Shown piece after piece: positions 36,529 through 44,913 of a DNA stretch of 64,000 nucleotides (position 1 is its first letter; every line of letters begins with the position of its first letter). The stretch lies in NCBI GenBank assembly GCA_964413535.1, contig CAYPTB010000051.1, forward strand, positions 129,006 to 193,005. Reading direction: 5' to 3'. The stretch is from CAYPTB01 sp964413535. GTDB lineage: Bacteria > Planctomycetota > UBA1135 > GCA-002686595. The notes beneath the pieces are model-generated. The model saw only the letters and a program-made list of their open reading frames with translations. It searched no databases and was not told where the DNA came from. The translations under genes were made by a program, and so were the position numbers.

Positions 36529-38010
36529 TCAGCAATTGCGGCCGGCGGCCCTCGATACGAGGCGCAAGCGCCTGCGCGTCGAAGGCCGCACGCGGCGACC
36601 GTCGCAGGGCCGCACTCCGGCCACCCACACGAGCTCTCCGTCGGCGAAGACGAGCGGCACGCGCGGGCGCTCCTCGCGCGGGATGCCGACCTCCGCCAGG
36701 AAGCGACAGAGTCGTTTCGAGCCGGGCGCGCCGAGCGGATGGAAGCGATCGCCGGGGCGCGCGAAGCGCACGCTGACCTCGCGCGGGCCATCGCTCGCGT
36801 CGAGGTCGACTTCGAACGGATGGCGCGGAATCGGAGCGTCGCGGGGCGGTTCGTGGAGCCGCGCCGCGATCGAGCTACCGTCGCCGAGTTCCACCTCGCC
36901 CGGCAGGACGATGCGCAGCTCTCCTCGCTCGAGCTCTTGGATCACGGAGCGTTGCCGCGTCGGCTCAAGGGCGGCGGGCGGCCGCAGCCGAAGCTCATCG
37001 GCTCCCAGGACGAGGGTCCACCCGCCGGGTAGCACCCGGCGCGTGACGCGCGCCGAGGCGAGGTCCGCGAGCAGGAGGGCGAGCAGCCTCCTTCCCGGCA
37101 CGCGACCCGTCGCCTCCGCGAGGAGTCGCACGAGAGCGCGGCGCCCAAGCAGACGCGGGAGCCGGGCCAGGTCCGCGCGCGCTAGGCGAGCCTCCGAAGT
37201 CGCGGGAGTCCAGGCGAGGTGGGCGGTCTGCTCCGCGAGCGCGTCCTCGAGCGTCAGCACCGCGCGTCCGAAGTCGAGCAGGTGCTCGATCGCGTCCTCA
37301 CCGCAATACGCCGCGACCGCGGGAAGGAACGCGTGGCGGATCCGGTTGCGCGTGAAGCGCATGTCCGCGTTGGACGAATCCGCGCGCCAGTCGAGCCCGC
37401 GCTCGGCGAGCTCGCGCAGGATGTCGCGCTTGCGCAAGGGGAGCAGGGGACGCACGACGCGGAGCCCGCGATCGGTGGGGTTGAGCCCGGAGCGCGGAGC
37501 GAGCGCGAGATGCGCCCGGGGCCCGCTCAGACCGTCGAGCGGACTTCCGCGCGTCCAGCGCAGGACGAGCGTCTCGAGCGCGTCGTCCGCGTGGTGCCCC
37601 GTGACGACGGTCGAGACGCCGAGTCCCGCGGCCTCGCGGCACAGGGCTCGATAGCGCTCGCGCCTGGCGCGGCCTTCCAGATCGCCGCCGCCGGCGTCGA
37701 GCGCGAGCTCGACCGAGCGGAAGGGCACGCGCAACTCGCGGCACAGATCGGCGCAGAAATCCGCGTCCGCCCGCGATTCGGCGCCGCGCAACCCGTGATC
37801 GACGTGGAGCGCGAAGAGCGGCCGTCGCGGGCGCTCGGCGGCGAGCGAGTGCAGGAGGAAGACGCTGTCCGCGCCGCCCGAGAGCGCGACGAGCACGGGC
37901 TCCGACCCCCCGAGGCCGACACGCTCGGCGAGGGGCTCGAAACGGCGGATCGCGGTCGCCGGGCTGGGGTGGAACGAGTGCAAGCGGGTCTCCGAGACGC
38001 GGGTCTCCAT
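36529..38010 (-). CDS. tilS: tRNA(Ile)-lysidine synthase
   Basis: A 493-residue enzyme that converts C34 of tRNA(Ile2) to lysidine, letting it read AUA. The PP-loop is VLVALSGGADSVFLLHSL, with ALHVDHGLRGAESRADADFC and VVTGHHADDALETLVLR as further N-domain blocks, and RADSSNADMRFTRNRIRHAFLP. A C-terminal TilS_C domain (VSVRFARPGDRFHPLGAPG and VPLVFADGELVWVAGVRP) is present. The frame is open far upstream, across the antisense of gap; the ATG at 38010 is chosen as it leads into the PP-loop domain at a normal distance. Confidence 0.95.
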   Translation of the reverse strand: METRVSETRLHSFHPSPATAIRRFEPLAERVGLGGSEPVLVALSGGADSVFLLHSLAAERPRRPLFALHVDHGLRGAESRADADFCADLCRELRVPFRSVELALDAGGGDLEGRARRERYRALCREAAGLGVSTVVTGHHADDALETLVLRWTRGSPLDGLSGPRAHLALAPRSGLNPTDRGLRVVRPLLPLRKRDILRELAERGLDWRADSSNADMRFTRNRIRHAFLPAVAAYCGEDAIEHLLDFGRAVLTLEDALAEQTAHLAWTPATSEARLARADLARLPRLLGRRALVRLLAEATGRVPGRRLLALLLADLASARVTRRVLPGGWTLVLGADELRLRPPAALEPTRQRSVIQELERGELRIVLPGEVELGDGSSIAARLHEPPRDAPIPRHPFEVDLDASDGPREVSVRFARPGDRFHPLGAPGSKRLCRFLAEVGIPREERPRVPLVFADGELVWVAGVRPCDGRRVRPSTRRRLRLVSRAAGRNC

Positions 38011-38343
38011 TGCGGCCGGGGGCTCATCACGCCGCGCTGGCGCCGCGTTCGCACCGCGGGCGCGGAGCGGGGCTTCCGCGCGATTGATCCCATCGGCCGA
38101 CCTCGCTATTCTCCGCGCCCGATTCGCCGGGAAACTCCCGCGCCGCGCCTGCGCGCAGCCATCGTCGGGAACGGCCCGGACTTGCGCAATCGAGATTCCC
38201 GAGCCGGGCCCGGGCTCTCGGATCCCAGGGACCTCGGGATCCCGCGGGCGTCCCCGTCCGGCGACCGCCAGACCCCTCCTCGCTTCCGCCCCGGACGCCG
38301 TCGGCGCGAAGCCACGACAAAAGCCCAACAGGACAAGAGGACC
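38011..38343. other. Intergenic region between divergent tilS and gap
   Basis: A 333-base gap, very GC-rich, holding the candidate gap promoter and several short inverted repeats such as GATCCC/GGGATC at about 38220-38240. I see no gene. Confidence 0.5.
38084..38112 (+). promoter_or_regulatory. Sigma-70-like promoter of gap-pgk
   Basis: TTGATC (38084-38089) and TATTCT (38107-38112) with a 17-base spacer, each matching four of six consensus positions. It would start transcription near 38119 and leave a leader of about 225 bases before the gap ATG. Such matches occur by chance, but AT-rich hexamers are rare in this sequence. Confidence 0.4.
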
Positions 38344-39381
38344 ATGCCCATTCGCATCGCGATCAACGGCTTCGGGCGCATCGGCCGCAACGTGTTCCGC
38401 GTCATGCACGGCCAACGGGAATTCGAAGTCGTTTCGATCAACGACATCACGGACTCCGAGACGCTGGCCCACCTGCTCAAGTACGACAGCGTCCACGGGC
38501 GCTTCCCGGGCAAGGTCCGCGCGGCGAAGAACGGCCTGATGGTCGACTCGGCGCGCATCAAGGTGACGGCGGAGCGCGATCCCGCCAAGCTCGCGCACGG
38601 CGCGGACAAGATCGACTTCGTCATCGAGTCGACGGGCATCTTCACGTCGCGCGAGGCGTGTCAGAAGCACATCGACGCGGGCGCGAAGAAGGTCTGCCTC
38701 ACCGTCCCGCCCAAGGACGAGATCGACAACATGATCGTGATGGGCGTGAACCAGGAGAAGCTGCGGCCCACGGACCGCATCATCTCGAACGCCTCCTGCA
38801 CGACGAACTGCCTCGCTCCGATCGCCAAGGTCCTGGACGCGAAGTTCGGCCTCGAGCGCGGCTTGATGACGACCAACCACGCCAAAACGAACGACCACCA
38901 GATCCACGACCAGCCCCACAAGGACCTGCGCCGCGCGCGCGCAGCAGCCACGAACATCATCCCGACCACGACCGGCGCGGCGCGCGCGGTCGGCAAGATC
39001 CTGCCCAAGCTCGCGGGCAAGCTCGACGGCTGCTCGATGCGCGTGCCCGTCACCGACGGCTCGGTCGTGGACCTCGTCGCCGTCCTGTCCAAGGCCGCGA
39101 CCATCGAGTCGATCAACGCGGCCTTCGCGGAAGCCGCCAAGAAGGACCTGAAGGGCATCCTCGAGTACTGCGAGGACCCGATCGTGTCCTGCGACGTCGT
39201 CGGCAACGCGTCGAGCGCGGTGTTCGACGCCCAGTCGACGATGGTGATGGGCGGCAACTTCGTGAAGGTCGTGGCCTGGTACGACAACGAATGGGGCTAC
39301 TCCAACCGCGTCGCCGACCTCGTGCGCTTCTCCCACAAGCTGAAGGGCAAGGCCTCCAAGAGCGTCTCCGCTGCCGTCTGA
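38344..39381 (+). CDS. gap: Glyceraldehyde-3-phosphate dehydrogenase
   Basis: A 345-residue glycolytic enzyme that converts glyceraldehyde 3-phosphate, phosphate and NAD(P)+ to 1,3-bisphosphoglycerate. It has the Rossmann motif INGFGRIGRNVFR, the catalytic SNASCTTNCLAP cysteine, RARAAATNIIPTTTGAA, and WYDNEWGYSNR near the end. The strand after the cysteine reads LMTTNHAKTND where most enzymes have TTVHxYTxDQ; the catalytic His is kept but its neighbours are changed. The ATG at 38344 is the canonical start (MPIRIAINGFG). It is followed by pgk after an 82-base spacer with a stem-loop. Confidence 0.97.
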   Translation: MPIRIAINGFGRIGRNVFRVMHGQREFEVVSINDITDSETLAHLLKYDSVHGRFPGKVRAAKNGLMVDSARIKVTAERDPAKLAHGADKIDFVIESTGIFTSREACQKHIDAGAKKVCLTVPPKDEIDNMIVMGVNQEKLRPTDRIISNASCTTNCLAPIAKVLDAKFGLERGLMTTNHAKTNDHQIHDQPHKDLRRARAAATNIIPTTTGAARAVGKILPKLAGKLDGCSMRVPVTDGSVVDLVAVLSKAATIESINAAFAEAAKKDLKGILEYCEDPIVSCDVVGNASSAVFDAQSTMVMGGNFVKVVAWYDNEWGYSNRVADLVRFSHKLKGKASKSVSAAV

Positions 39382-39406
39382 TCCCCTCGAGGGAACCGCA
39401 AGGGAG

Positions 39407-39434
39407 CGTGCGGCGCTGCGCACAGTGCCGCACG
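39407..39434. other. Intercistronic stem-loop between gap and pgk
   Basis: Arms CGTGCGGC (39407-39414) and GCCGCACG (39427-39434), a perfect 8-bp stem with a 12-base loop. It sits in the 82-base gap between gap and pgk, with no T-run. It could stabilise the gap message or cause partial termination. Confidence 0.4.
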
Positions 39435-39463
39435 TTGCACATCACGAGGACGAAGGCATCCCG

Positions 39464-40657
39464 ATGAAGCTCGACATCCCCTCCCTGGACGATCTGGACC
39501 TGGCCGGCAAGCGCGTTCTCGTGCGCGTCGACTTCAACGTTCCGCAGGACGACGACGGCGCGATCACCGACGACACGCGCATCCGCGCCGCGCTCCCGAC
39601 GATCCGCGAGATCCTCGCGAAGGGCGGGCGCCCGGTGCTCATGAGCCACTTCGGTCGCCCGGAGGGAGCCGTGGTCGAATCGATGCGCCTTGCGCCCTGC
39701 GCCGTGCGATTGGGCGAGCTGCTCGGCTCCCAGGTCCTCCAGCTCGGCGAAAGCATCGGCGAGAAGGTCGAGCAAGCCGTGCGCGGCGCGAAGGGCGTCG
39801 TGATGCTCGAGAACGTGCGCTTCCACAAGGGCGAGACGAAGGGCGACCCCGAGCTCTCCGCCGCGTTCGCGCGCTTGGGCGACGTGTTCGTGAACGACGC
39901 ATTCGGCAGCTCGCACCGCGACCACTGCTCGGTCTCGGGAGTCGCGCGCCTGCTCCCGTCGGTCGCCGGCCGCTCGCTCGAGTCCGAGATCGCCGCCTTC
40001 AAGCGCGTGCTCGACGATCCCGCGCGGCCGCTCGTCGCGATCCTCGGCGGCGCGAAGGTGTCGGACAAGCTGCCCGTGATCGACAACCTGCTCGACGTCG
40101 TCGACCAGATCCTGGTCGGCGGCGGCATGGCCTACACGTTCCTCGCGGCGCTCGGACACTCGACCGGCGGTTCACTCCTGCAGAAGGACCAGCTCGACCT
40201 CGTGAAGTCGGCCATGGCGAAGGCGAAGCGCTCGAAGGTCGAGATCCTGCTCCCGACCGATCACGTGTGCGGCGCCGCCTTCGCCGCCGACACGAAGCCG
40301 ATCGCGGTGGACGGCCGCGACGTCCCCGCGGGCTCCATGGGCCTCGACATCGGCCCGAAGACGCGTACGGTCTTCGCGCAGGCGATCGCCAAGGCGCAGA
40401 CGCTCGTGTGGAACGGCCCGATGGGCGTCTTCGAGTGGGACGCGTTCCGCGCCGGCACCGAAGCGGTCGGTCGAGCGGTCGCCGCTTGCAAGGGCTACAC
40501 CGTCGTCGGCGGCGGCGACTCCGTCGCGGCGATCGCCATGCTCGGCCTCGAGGAGCAGATCGACCACATCTCCACCGGCGGCGGCGCCTCCCTCGAGCTC
40601 CTCGAGGGCAAGGACCTGCCCGGCGTCTCCGCGCTCTCGCTCGACCCCGGCCGCTAG
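39464..40657 (+). CDS. pgk: Phosphoglycerate kinase
   Basis: A 397-residue glycolytic kinase that makes ATP from 1,3-bisphosphoglycerate. Recognised by KRVLVRVDFNVPQDD, LMSHFGRP, MLENVRFHKGE, VAILGGAKVSDKL, WNGPMGVFEW and the C-terminal VVGGGDSVAAIAMLG and HISTGGGASLELLEG. ATG at 39464 is chosen over an upstream GTG (39425) since it starts the conserved region at the usual distance, with GAGGACGAAGG upstream. It forms an operon with gap. Its stop codon TAG lies inside the palindrome CTAG, shared with the stop of the converging gene. Confidence 0.97.
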   Translation: MKLDIPSLDDLDLAGKRVLVRVDFNVPQDDDGAITDDTRIRAALPTIREILAKGGRPVLMSHFGRPEGAVVESMRLAPCAVRLGELLGSQVLQLGESIGEKVEQAVRGAKGVVMLENVRFHKGETKGDPELSAAFARLGDVFVNDAFGSSHRDHCSVSGVARLLPSVAGRSLESEIAAFKRVLDDPARPLVAILGGAKVSDKLPVIDNLLDVVDQILVGGGMAYTFLAALGHSTGGSLLQKDQLDLVKSAMAKAKRSKVEILLPTDHVCGAAFAADTKPIAVDGRDVPAGSMGLDIGPKTRTVFAQAIAKAQTLVWNGPMGVFEWDAFRAGTEAVGRAVAACKGYTVVGGGDSVAAIAMLGLEEQIDHISTGGGASLELLEGKDLPGVSALSLDPGR

Positions 40658-41187
40658 CGGCGCGGAGCGTCGTCCGCCGCGCGCTCGACGACCGCGAACG
40701 ACCAGTAGGGAGCGCGACTGCGGCCGAACAGGGCGGCGAAGAACCAGCCCGAGACGTCGGTGAAGACGCGCCCGTTCGCGTCCTCGACGCGTTCGAGCAC
40801 GCGCAACCGCTCGCCGTCGCGGAGGGCGAGGAAGGACGACCAGCGGCCGTCGCCCGTGTCTTCGCGGTCGGGCTCGGGCACGATCGCGAAGCCGCGACCG
40901 CGGAAGCAATCGCGCGCCGAGTGAACGTGTCGCGAGGCGCGCTCGACGTAGCGCGCGAGGACGTGCCGATCTCCACGTTCGCCGAGGGCGAAGCGCGCGA
41001 GCCTTCCGGGGAGGTTCTCTGCGAGGAAGAGGTCGCCTTCCTCGAGCTCGAGCGGCGAGAGGGGCTCGCCCGCGAGCTCCGCGGGCCAGCCCGGGAACGG
41101 GGCCGCCTCAGGCGCGTCGCGCGGGCCGAGCGCGAGCGGCAGCAGCGCGGCGAGGGCACAGGCGATCAGGAAGCGAGCGTGCTGCAC
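40654..41187 (-). CDS. EpsI-like exosortase-associated protein
   Basis: A 177-residue protein with one N-terminal hydrophobic segment (FLIACALAALLPLAL), then a periplasmic domain containing HVHSARDCFRGRGF (residues about 87-100). This resembles the HSPxxCLPGxGW motif of EpsI/DUF3485 proteins that accompany exosortases. The end (DVSGWFFAALFGRSRAPYWSFAVVE) is also EpsI-like. It starts at GTG 41187, overlapping the exosortase gene by 22 bases, so it is coupled to it. Its stop overlaps the pgk stop on the other strand. Last gene of the exosortase operon. The family call is by motif only. Confidence 0.7.
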   Translation of the reverse strand: MQHARFLIACALAALLPLALGPRDAPEAAPFPGWPAELAGEPLSPLELEEGDLFLAENLPGRLARFALGERGDRHVLARYVERASRHVHSARDCFRGRGFAIVPEPDREDTGDGRWSSFLALRDGERLRVLERVEDANGRVFTDVSGWFFAALFGRSRAPYWSFAVVERAADDAPRR

Positions 41188-41963
41188 GGCGGCCTCCGGC
41201 GCGTGACGAGGGTGACGAAGGCGAGGACGAGCGCCGCGGCAAGCGCTTGGCAAGCGAGTCCTACGCCCGCGTGAGCCCCGCTCGGCAGGTCGACCAGTCC
41301 GACCTCGACGCGGAAGAGGGCCGCGGTGCGCAGGACGTTCGCGGCGAGCGCGGCCAGCAGGGCCAACGCCGCGGCGACGGCCGTGGCCGCGTTCGACGCG
41401 CGCGCGAGCGACGCCGCGGTCATGGCAAGGAGGAGCGTCGTCCACGCCATGGCGAGCCCGCTGCAGGGCGGATCGACGGCCACCAGCGCGCCGTTCCACT
41501 CGAGGCAGGTCCCAATGCGCTCCACGGCGACCCCCTGCGCGCGCAGGAGGCCGGCCGCCGCACCGGCGGCGGCGGTGCGCAACGGCATGCCGAGCTGGAG
41601 CTGGAACATCGGCACGATCGGCAGCGCGAGCAATAAGAGCCCGAACAGTCCGGCGTGGAAGCGGCGCTTCGTCCACAGGAGTGAGGCGGTCCAGGCGAGC
41701 GCGCACAGCGCGGCGAGAGCGGCCGCGAGCTCCGGCAGGAACGTCCGGGCGCCCGCCAGCCCGAGCACGAGGAGCGCCGGTCCGGCGAGGCTGCGCCGCG
41801 GCGCGCTGCGCCCCTCGCGCACAGCGAGCAGGACGGCGACCGCCGCGGCGAGCGCGACGAGCTCCTCGCGATCCTGCGAGGCGTAGCGCGTGCGCAGGTA
41901 GAACCAGTGGAGCTCGGGCCACAGCGCCGCGAGCCCCGCCGCGAGGAGCAGCGCGGACCTCAC
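41166..41963 (-). CDS. Exosortase/archaeosortase family transpeptidase
   Basis: A 265-residue polytopic membrane protein with about seven hydrophobic segments. The exosortase catalytic triad is visible: Cys167 in DPPCSGLAMAWT, Arg212 in ANVLRTAALF and His231 in PSGAHAGVG. The frame is open far upstream inside the VIT gene, but the GTG at 41963 overlaps that gene's stop (GTGA) and starts a membrane protein of the right size. It should cleave the PEP-CTERM signal of the protein encoded just upstream. One substrate with a VIT domain next to the enzyme resembles the XrtN-type arrangement as I remember it; the subfamily is not proven. Confidence 0.9.
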   Translation of the reverse strand: MRSALLLAAGLAALWPELHWFYLRTRYASQDREELVALAAAVAVLLAVREGRSAPRRSLAGPALLVLGLAGARTFLPELAAALAALCALAWTASLLWTKRRFHAGLFGLLLLALPIVPMFQLQLGMPLRTAAAGAAAGLLRAQGVAVERIGTCLEWNGALVAVDPPCSGLAMAWTTLLLAMTAASLARASNAATAVAAALALLAALAANVLRTAALFRVEVGLVDLPSGAHAGVGLACQALAAALVLAFVTLVTRRRPPCSTLAS

Positions 41964-44566
41964 GCCGCTCCTCCGCGCGCGCGCACCCAGGAGTACGCTG
42001 CGAGCAGCGCGGCTGCGACGGCGAGGAGCGCCCAGGTCGCGGGCTCGGGCACGCTCGGGACGCTCCCCGGATCGACGGGCGAGAGTCCCGCGCGCCGGTA
42101 CTGCTCCGCCGTTTCGAGCACGACGGCGCCGCTGACGGCCGTGACGAGCTGGTGTGCCACGGCGAGCTCCAGGGCCTTCGTGCGCGAGCCCGTGTCGCCC
42201 GTGCGCACGAGCTCGATCACCTCGTCCGCGGCCCACAGCCGCGCGAGGTGCTTCGACGTCGGCCGCGCGTCGGCGGGGAGAGCGTCCGTGGCCGCCACGC
42301 GCTCGCGTACCAGCTCGACCGTCTCGGTTCCGCCCAGCGAAGCGAATGCGCGCTCGAGATCCGTGCGCAGGGGACCGAGTCGCGGGAGCACGCGCACGCG
42401 CGGGAGGTCCTCGATCTCCTCGAGCACGGTGTTGGGACCGGGTGCGGCGCACAGCGCCCACAGCTCCGGGCCGCGCGGCGCGCGCTCGAGTGCCTGACGC
42501 AGCGCGGTCGTCGAATCGAACACGTGCGGCTGCGAGCCGAAGAGCCACAGGACGACGGCGTTCGCGTCCAAGCCGATCGTCGAGAGCAGCGCGTCGAGCA
42601 GCGCCTCGGCGTTGTTGCAGCCGCCCGCGAAGGACCGGCTCTCGAGCTCGACGGAGAGCCTGCGCAGCGCGACCGGTCCGGCCGCTTGGGGAGGCGAGAG
42701 GATTCGCTCCACGGAGTCTCCCGCGACGAGCGCTTCGACGAGCGTCCCGGCGGGAAGCGCGTCGAGGGCCGCCGCGATCGCGCCGGCGTGCGGCGCGAGT
42801 CCGGCCGAGCCGTCGATCACCAGGCACACGCGTCCCACCTTCGTGCGCTCCCCCGTACGCACCCATTGGCGCACGAAACCCTCGCCGTCGAGCGCGTGCG
42901 CGAAGCTCTCGGAGGCCGCGCGCGAGCGCGCGAAAGCCAGGTGCGTCGCGGGGTCGGAGAGCGCGGCCTCGGAGAGCGAGCCGCGCGCGAGCGAGCCTCC
43001 ATTCTCGAGCTCCTCGACCTCGAGTCCGTCGGGAATCGCGAGCGTATCGGAGCGCGCGTCGATCCACACGGCGTGCTCTGCGCCGACCTCGAAGTTGCGC
43101 TCGACGAAGCGCGGGAAGGCGAGGAGCGCCGAGTCGAGATCGGGCAGCGCGAGCGGAGTCGTGATCCCCAGGCGCACCTGCATGTCGCCGTCGGACGGCA
43201 CCGGGAAGCACTGCACGAACACGCGGTCGACGCCGTCCGTGGTGACGAGCACGGGATCGAGCTGTCGCGCGACGACCTCGGAGTACGCCGCCCGCGTGGC
43301 GCCGCGCGACCCGAACGCAGCCTCGCGCTCCTCGCCGTCGATCCACAGCGTGAGGCGCGACACGACGCCGCCCGGCGGGAGCGAGACGCAGGCCCGCGCC
43401 TCGGCGGCGAAGGGCTGCTCGTTCTCGAAGCGCAACTGCCACTCGAAGTAGGCGTGCGCGGCGTCCGCGTCGACCGTAGCGTCGATGCGCGAGCTCGCGA
43501 GCGAGAGGCCGGTCCGACGACCCTCGACGTCATCGGATCCGAGCGCCTCGTCCGCGGTGAAGCGCGGGGATTCGAGCCACAGCGAACGGTAGTCGTCCGG
43601 CGGCGTCACCGAATCGAAGGGACGGCCGGTGACGAGGTAGTAGACCTCGCGCGCCTGCGCCGAGCTCGTGTGCCCGGAGGCCGCCACCAAGGCCGTCACG
43701 GGATCCTCGATGCCCCGCGGCCGCTCGTAGCAGTGGCGCAGGAGTCCCTGCTCGCCGCCGAAGGCGCGCAGGAGGTCGATCCCGAACTGGCGTCGGCCGG
43801 CGTCGTGAGAGGTCGCGAACGAGAGCCCGAGGGTCGAGACCACCTGGGGCGCGTTGAGCGCGACCGGCGCAGCCAGAGCGCACGCGGCGCCGATGAGGCT
43901 CGGCGCGAACGCGCTGCGTCTCGGTGCCGCGTTCTCGGAGAGGAACACGCGTCGGGCGAGCAGCGTTCCTGCCACGGCGGCGAACGGGCCGAGCGGCAGG
44001 GCTCCGAGACCGGCCATCACGAGCGCGAAGAGCGCCAGAGGAAGGAGAGGCAGGAAGATCACCGCGTACATGCACGCGATGGCGAGCGCCGCGCCGTTGA
44101 GGAACAAGAGCAAGGAGCGGTGTCGCTCGCGCGCGCGCGCCGAGAGCGCGGCGAGGTTCGCGCACGGCACGATGGCGATGAGCACGGCATGCCACGGTCG
44201 CGGCAGCGGATCGAAGTACTGATTGGCACACATGTGCGTCGTCGCCTCGACGGCGAGGACGACGGCCGGCCAGATCACCCCGAGCGTGATGACCCCGAAC
44301 CGCGCGAACCGGTGCGGCTGGGCGCGCACCGGCGCCGCTCGCGGGACTTCGCCCGGCTGCGCGGCGAGTCCCATGCGCGCGAGCACCGCGAGCACGTCGT
44401 CGCGCGTCACGAGCGAGCGCCCGCCGAGCTCCATCGCGACGTGGTGTCGCAAGTCGGCGACCACCTCGGCGGGATCGACCCCGGGCTCGGCGTTCTCGAC
44501 CAGGGAAGCCTCCATCCGCGCGAGGTGCACGTCGAGCTCGACGCGCGCTTCTTCGCTCCAGCTCAT
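41960..44566 (-). CDS. VIT-domain membrane protein with HAAS-like N-terminus and PEP-CTERM sorting signal
   Basis: An 868-residue protein. Residues 1-75 are helical and end in DDVLAVLARMGLAAQPGEV, like the HAAS (DUF1700) domain that often accompanies PadR regulators. About six membrane segments follow (90-250). A VIT-like beta domain covers about 355-475 (FEWQLRFENEQPFAAEARACVSLP, AAYSEVV), then a vWA-like fold starting at VGRVCLVIDGSAG. The C-terminus is a PEP-CTERM signal: VPEPATW at 839, a hydrophobic stretch, and VRARGGAA. AAGGAG lies upstream of the ATG, within the end of the padR gene (ATGA overlap). It is the evident substrate of the exosortase encoded next. Confidence 0.88.
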   Translation of the reverse strand: MSWSEEARVELDVHLARMEASLVENAEPGVDPAEVVADLRHHVAMELGGRSLVTRDDVLAVLARMGLAAQPGEVPRAAPVRAQPHRFARFGVITLGVIWPAVVLAVEATTHMCANQYFDPLPRPWHAVLIAIVPCANLAALSARARERHRSLLLFLNGAALAIACMYAVIFLPLLPLALFALVMAGLGALPLGPFAAVAGTLLARRVFLSENAAPRRSAFAPSLIGAACALAAPVALNAPQVVSTLGLSFATSHDAGRRQFGIDLLRAFGGEQGLLRHCYERPRGIEDPVTALVAASGHTSSAQAREVYYLVTGRPFDSVTPPDDYRSLWLESPRFTADEALGSDDVEGRRTGLSLASSRIDATVDADAAHAYFEWQLRFENEQPFAAEARACVSLPPGGVVSRLTLWIDGEEREAAFGSRGATRAAYSEVVARQLDPVLVTTDGVDRVFVQCFPVPSDGDMQVRLGITTPLALPDLDSALLAFPRFVERNFEVGAEHAVWIDARSDTLAIPDGLEVEELENGGSLARGSLSEAALSDPATHLAFARSRAASESFAHALDGEGFVRQWVRTGERTKVGRVCLVIDGSAGLAPHAGAIAAALDALPAGTLVEALVAGDSVERILSPPQAAGPVALRRLSVELESRSFAGGCNNAEALLDALLSTIGLDANAVVLWLFGSQPHVFDSTTALRQALERAPRGPELWALCAAPGPNTVLEEIEDLPRVRVLPRLGPLRTDLERAFASLGGTETVELVRERVAATDALPADARPTSKHLARLWAADEVIELVRTGDTGSRTKALELAVAHQLVTAVSGAVVLETAEQYRRAGLSPVDPGSVPSVPEPATWALLAVAAALLAAYSWVRARGGAA

Positions 44567-44913
44567 GGCCTAGCTCCTTCCTCGTCTCGCAATGCTTGCA
44601 GGTCCTTCACGATCGCGTCGAAGTGCTCGTTCATCGCGCGCACCGCACGCCGGCCGGAGGCCGTCAGCCCGTAGTACTTGCGCGCGGGGCCCGAGCTCGA
44701 CTCGACGAGCCGAGTACGGACGAGGCCCTGCGCGCGCAAGCGCGAGAGGAGCGGATAGAGCGTCCCCTCCGTCAGGCCGAGCCTCGGCGACGCGACCAGG
44801 CTCTGCACCAGCTCGTAGCCGTAACGCTCTTCGGCGAAGAGCGAGTTCAGCACGCACAGCTCGAGCAGACCCTTCCTGACCTGCACGGCCCAGCGTTCGA
44901 GCGGATCCGACAT
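44563..44913 (-). CDS. PadR family transcriptional regulator
   Basis: A 116-residue winged-helix regulator. ELCVLNSLFAEERYGYELVQSL, LTEGTLYPLLSRLRAQGLV and GPARKYYGLTASGRRAV are the family blocks, with the YPLL helix as recognition helix. An upstream open frame exists, but the ATG at 44913 gives the normal length for a short PadR. It is the first gene of the exosortase operon, overlapping the VIT gene by four bases. A perfect inverted repeat 31 bases upstream is the likely operator, suggesting autorepression. Confidence 0.93.
   Translation of the reverse strand: MSDPLERWAVQVRKGLLELCVLNSLFAEERYGYELVQSLVASPRLGLTEGTLYPLLSRLRAQGLVRTRLVESSSGPARKYYGLTASGRRAVRAMNEHFDAIVKDLQALRDEEGARP

Noticed and set aside
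38011..39423. Minus-strand extension of tilS to give a 964-residue protein.
   Set aside because: The extension is antisense to gap, and the TilS core starts normally at 38010.
41681..44674. A 997-codon open frame on the plus strand.
   Set aside because: It lies wholly antisense to the exosortase/VIT operon, is full of Arg/Ala/Glu repeats and matches no family. It arises from high GC at third positions.
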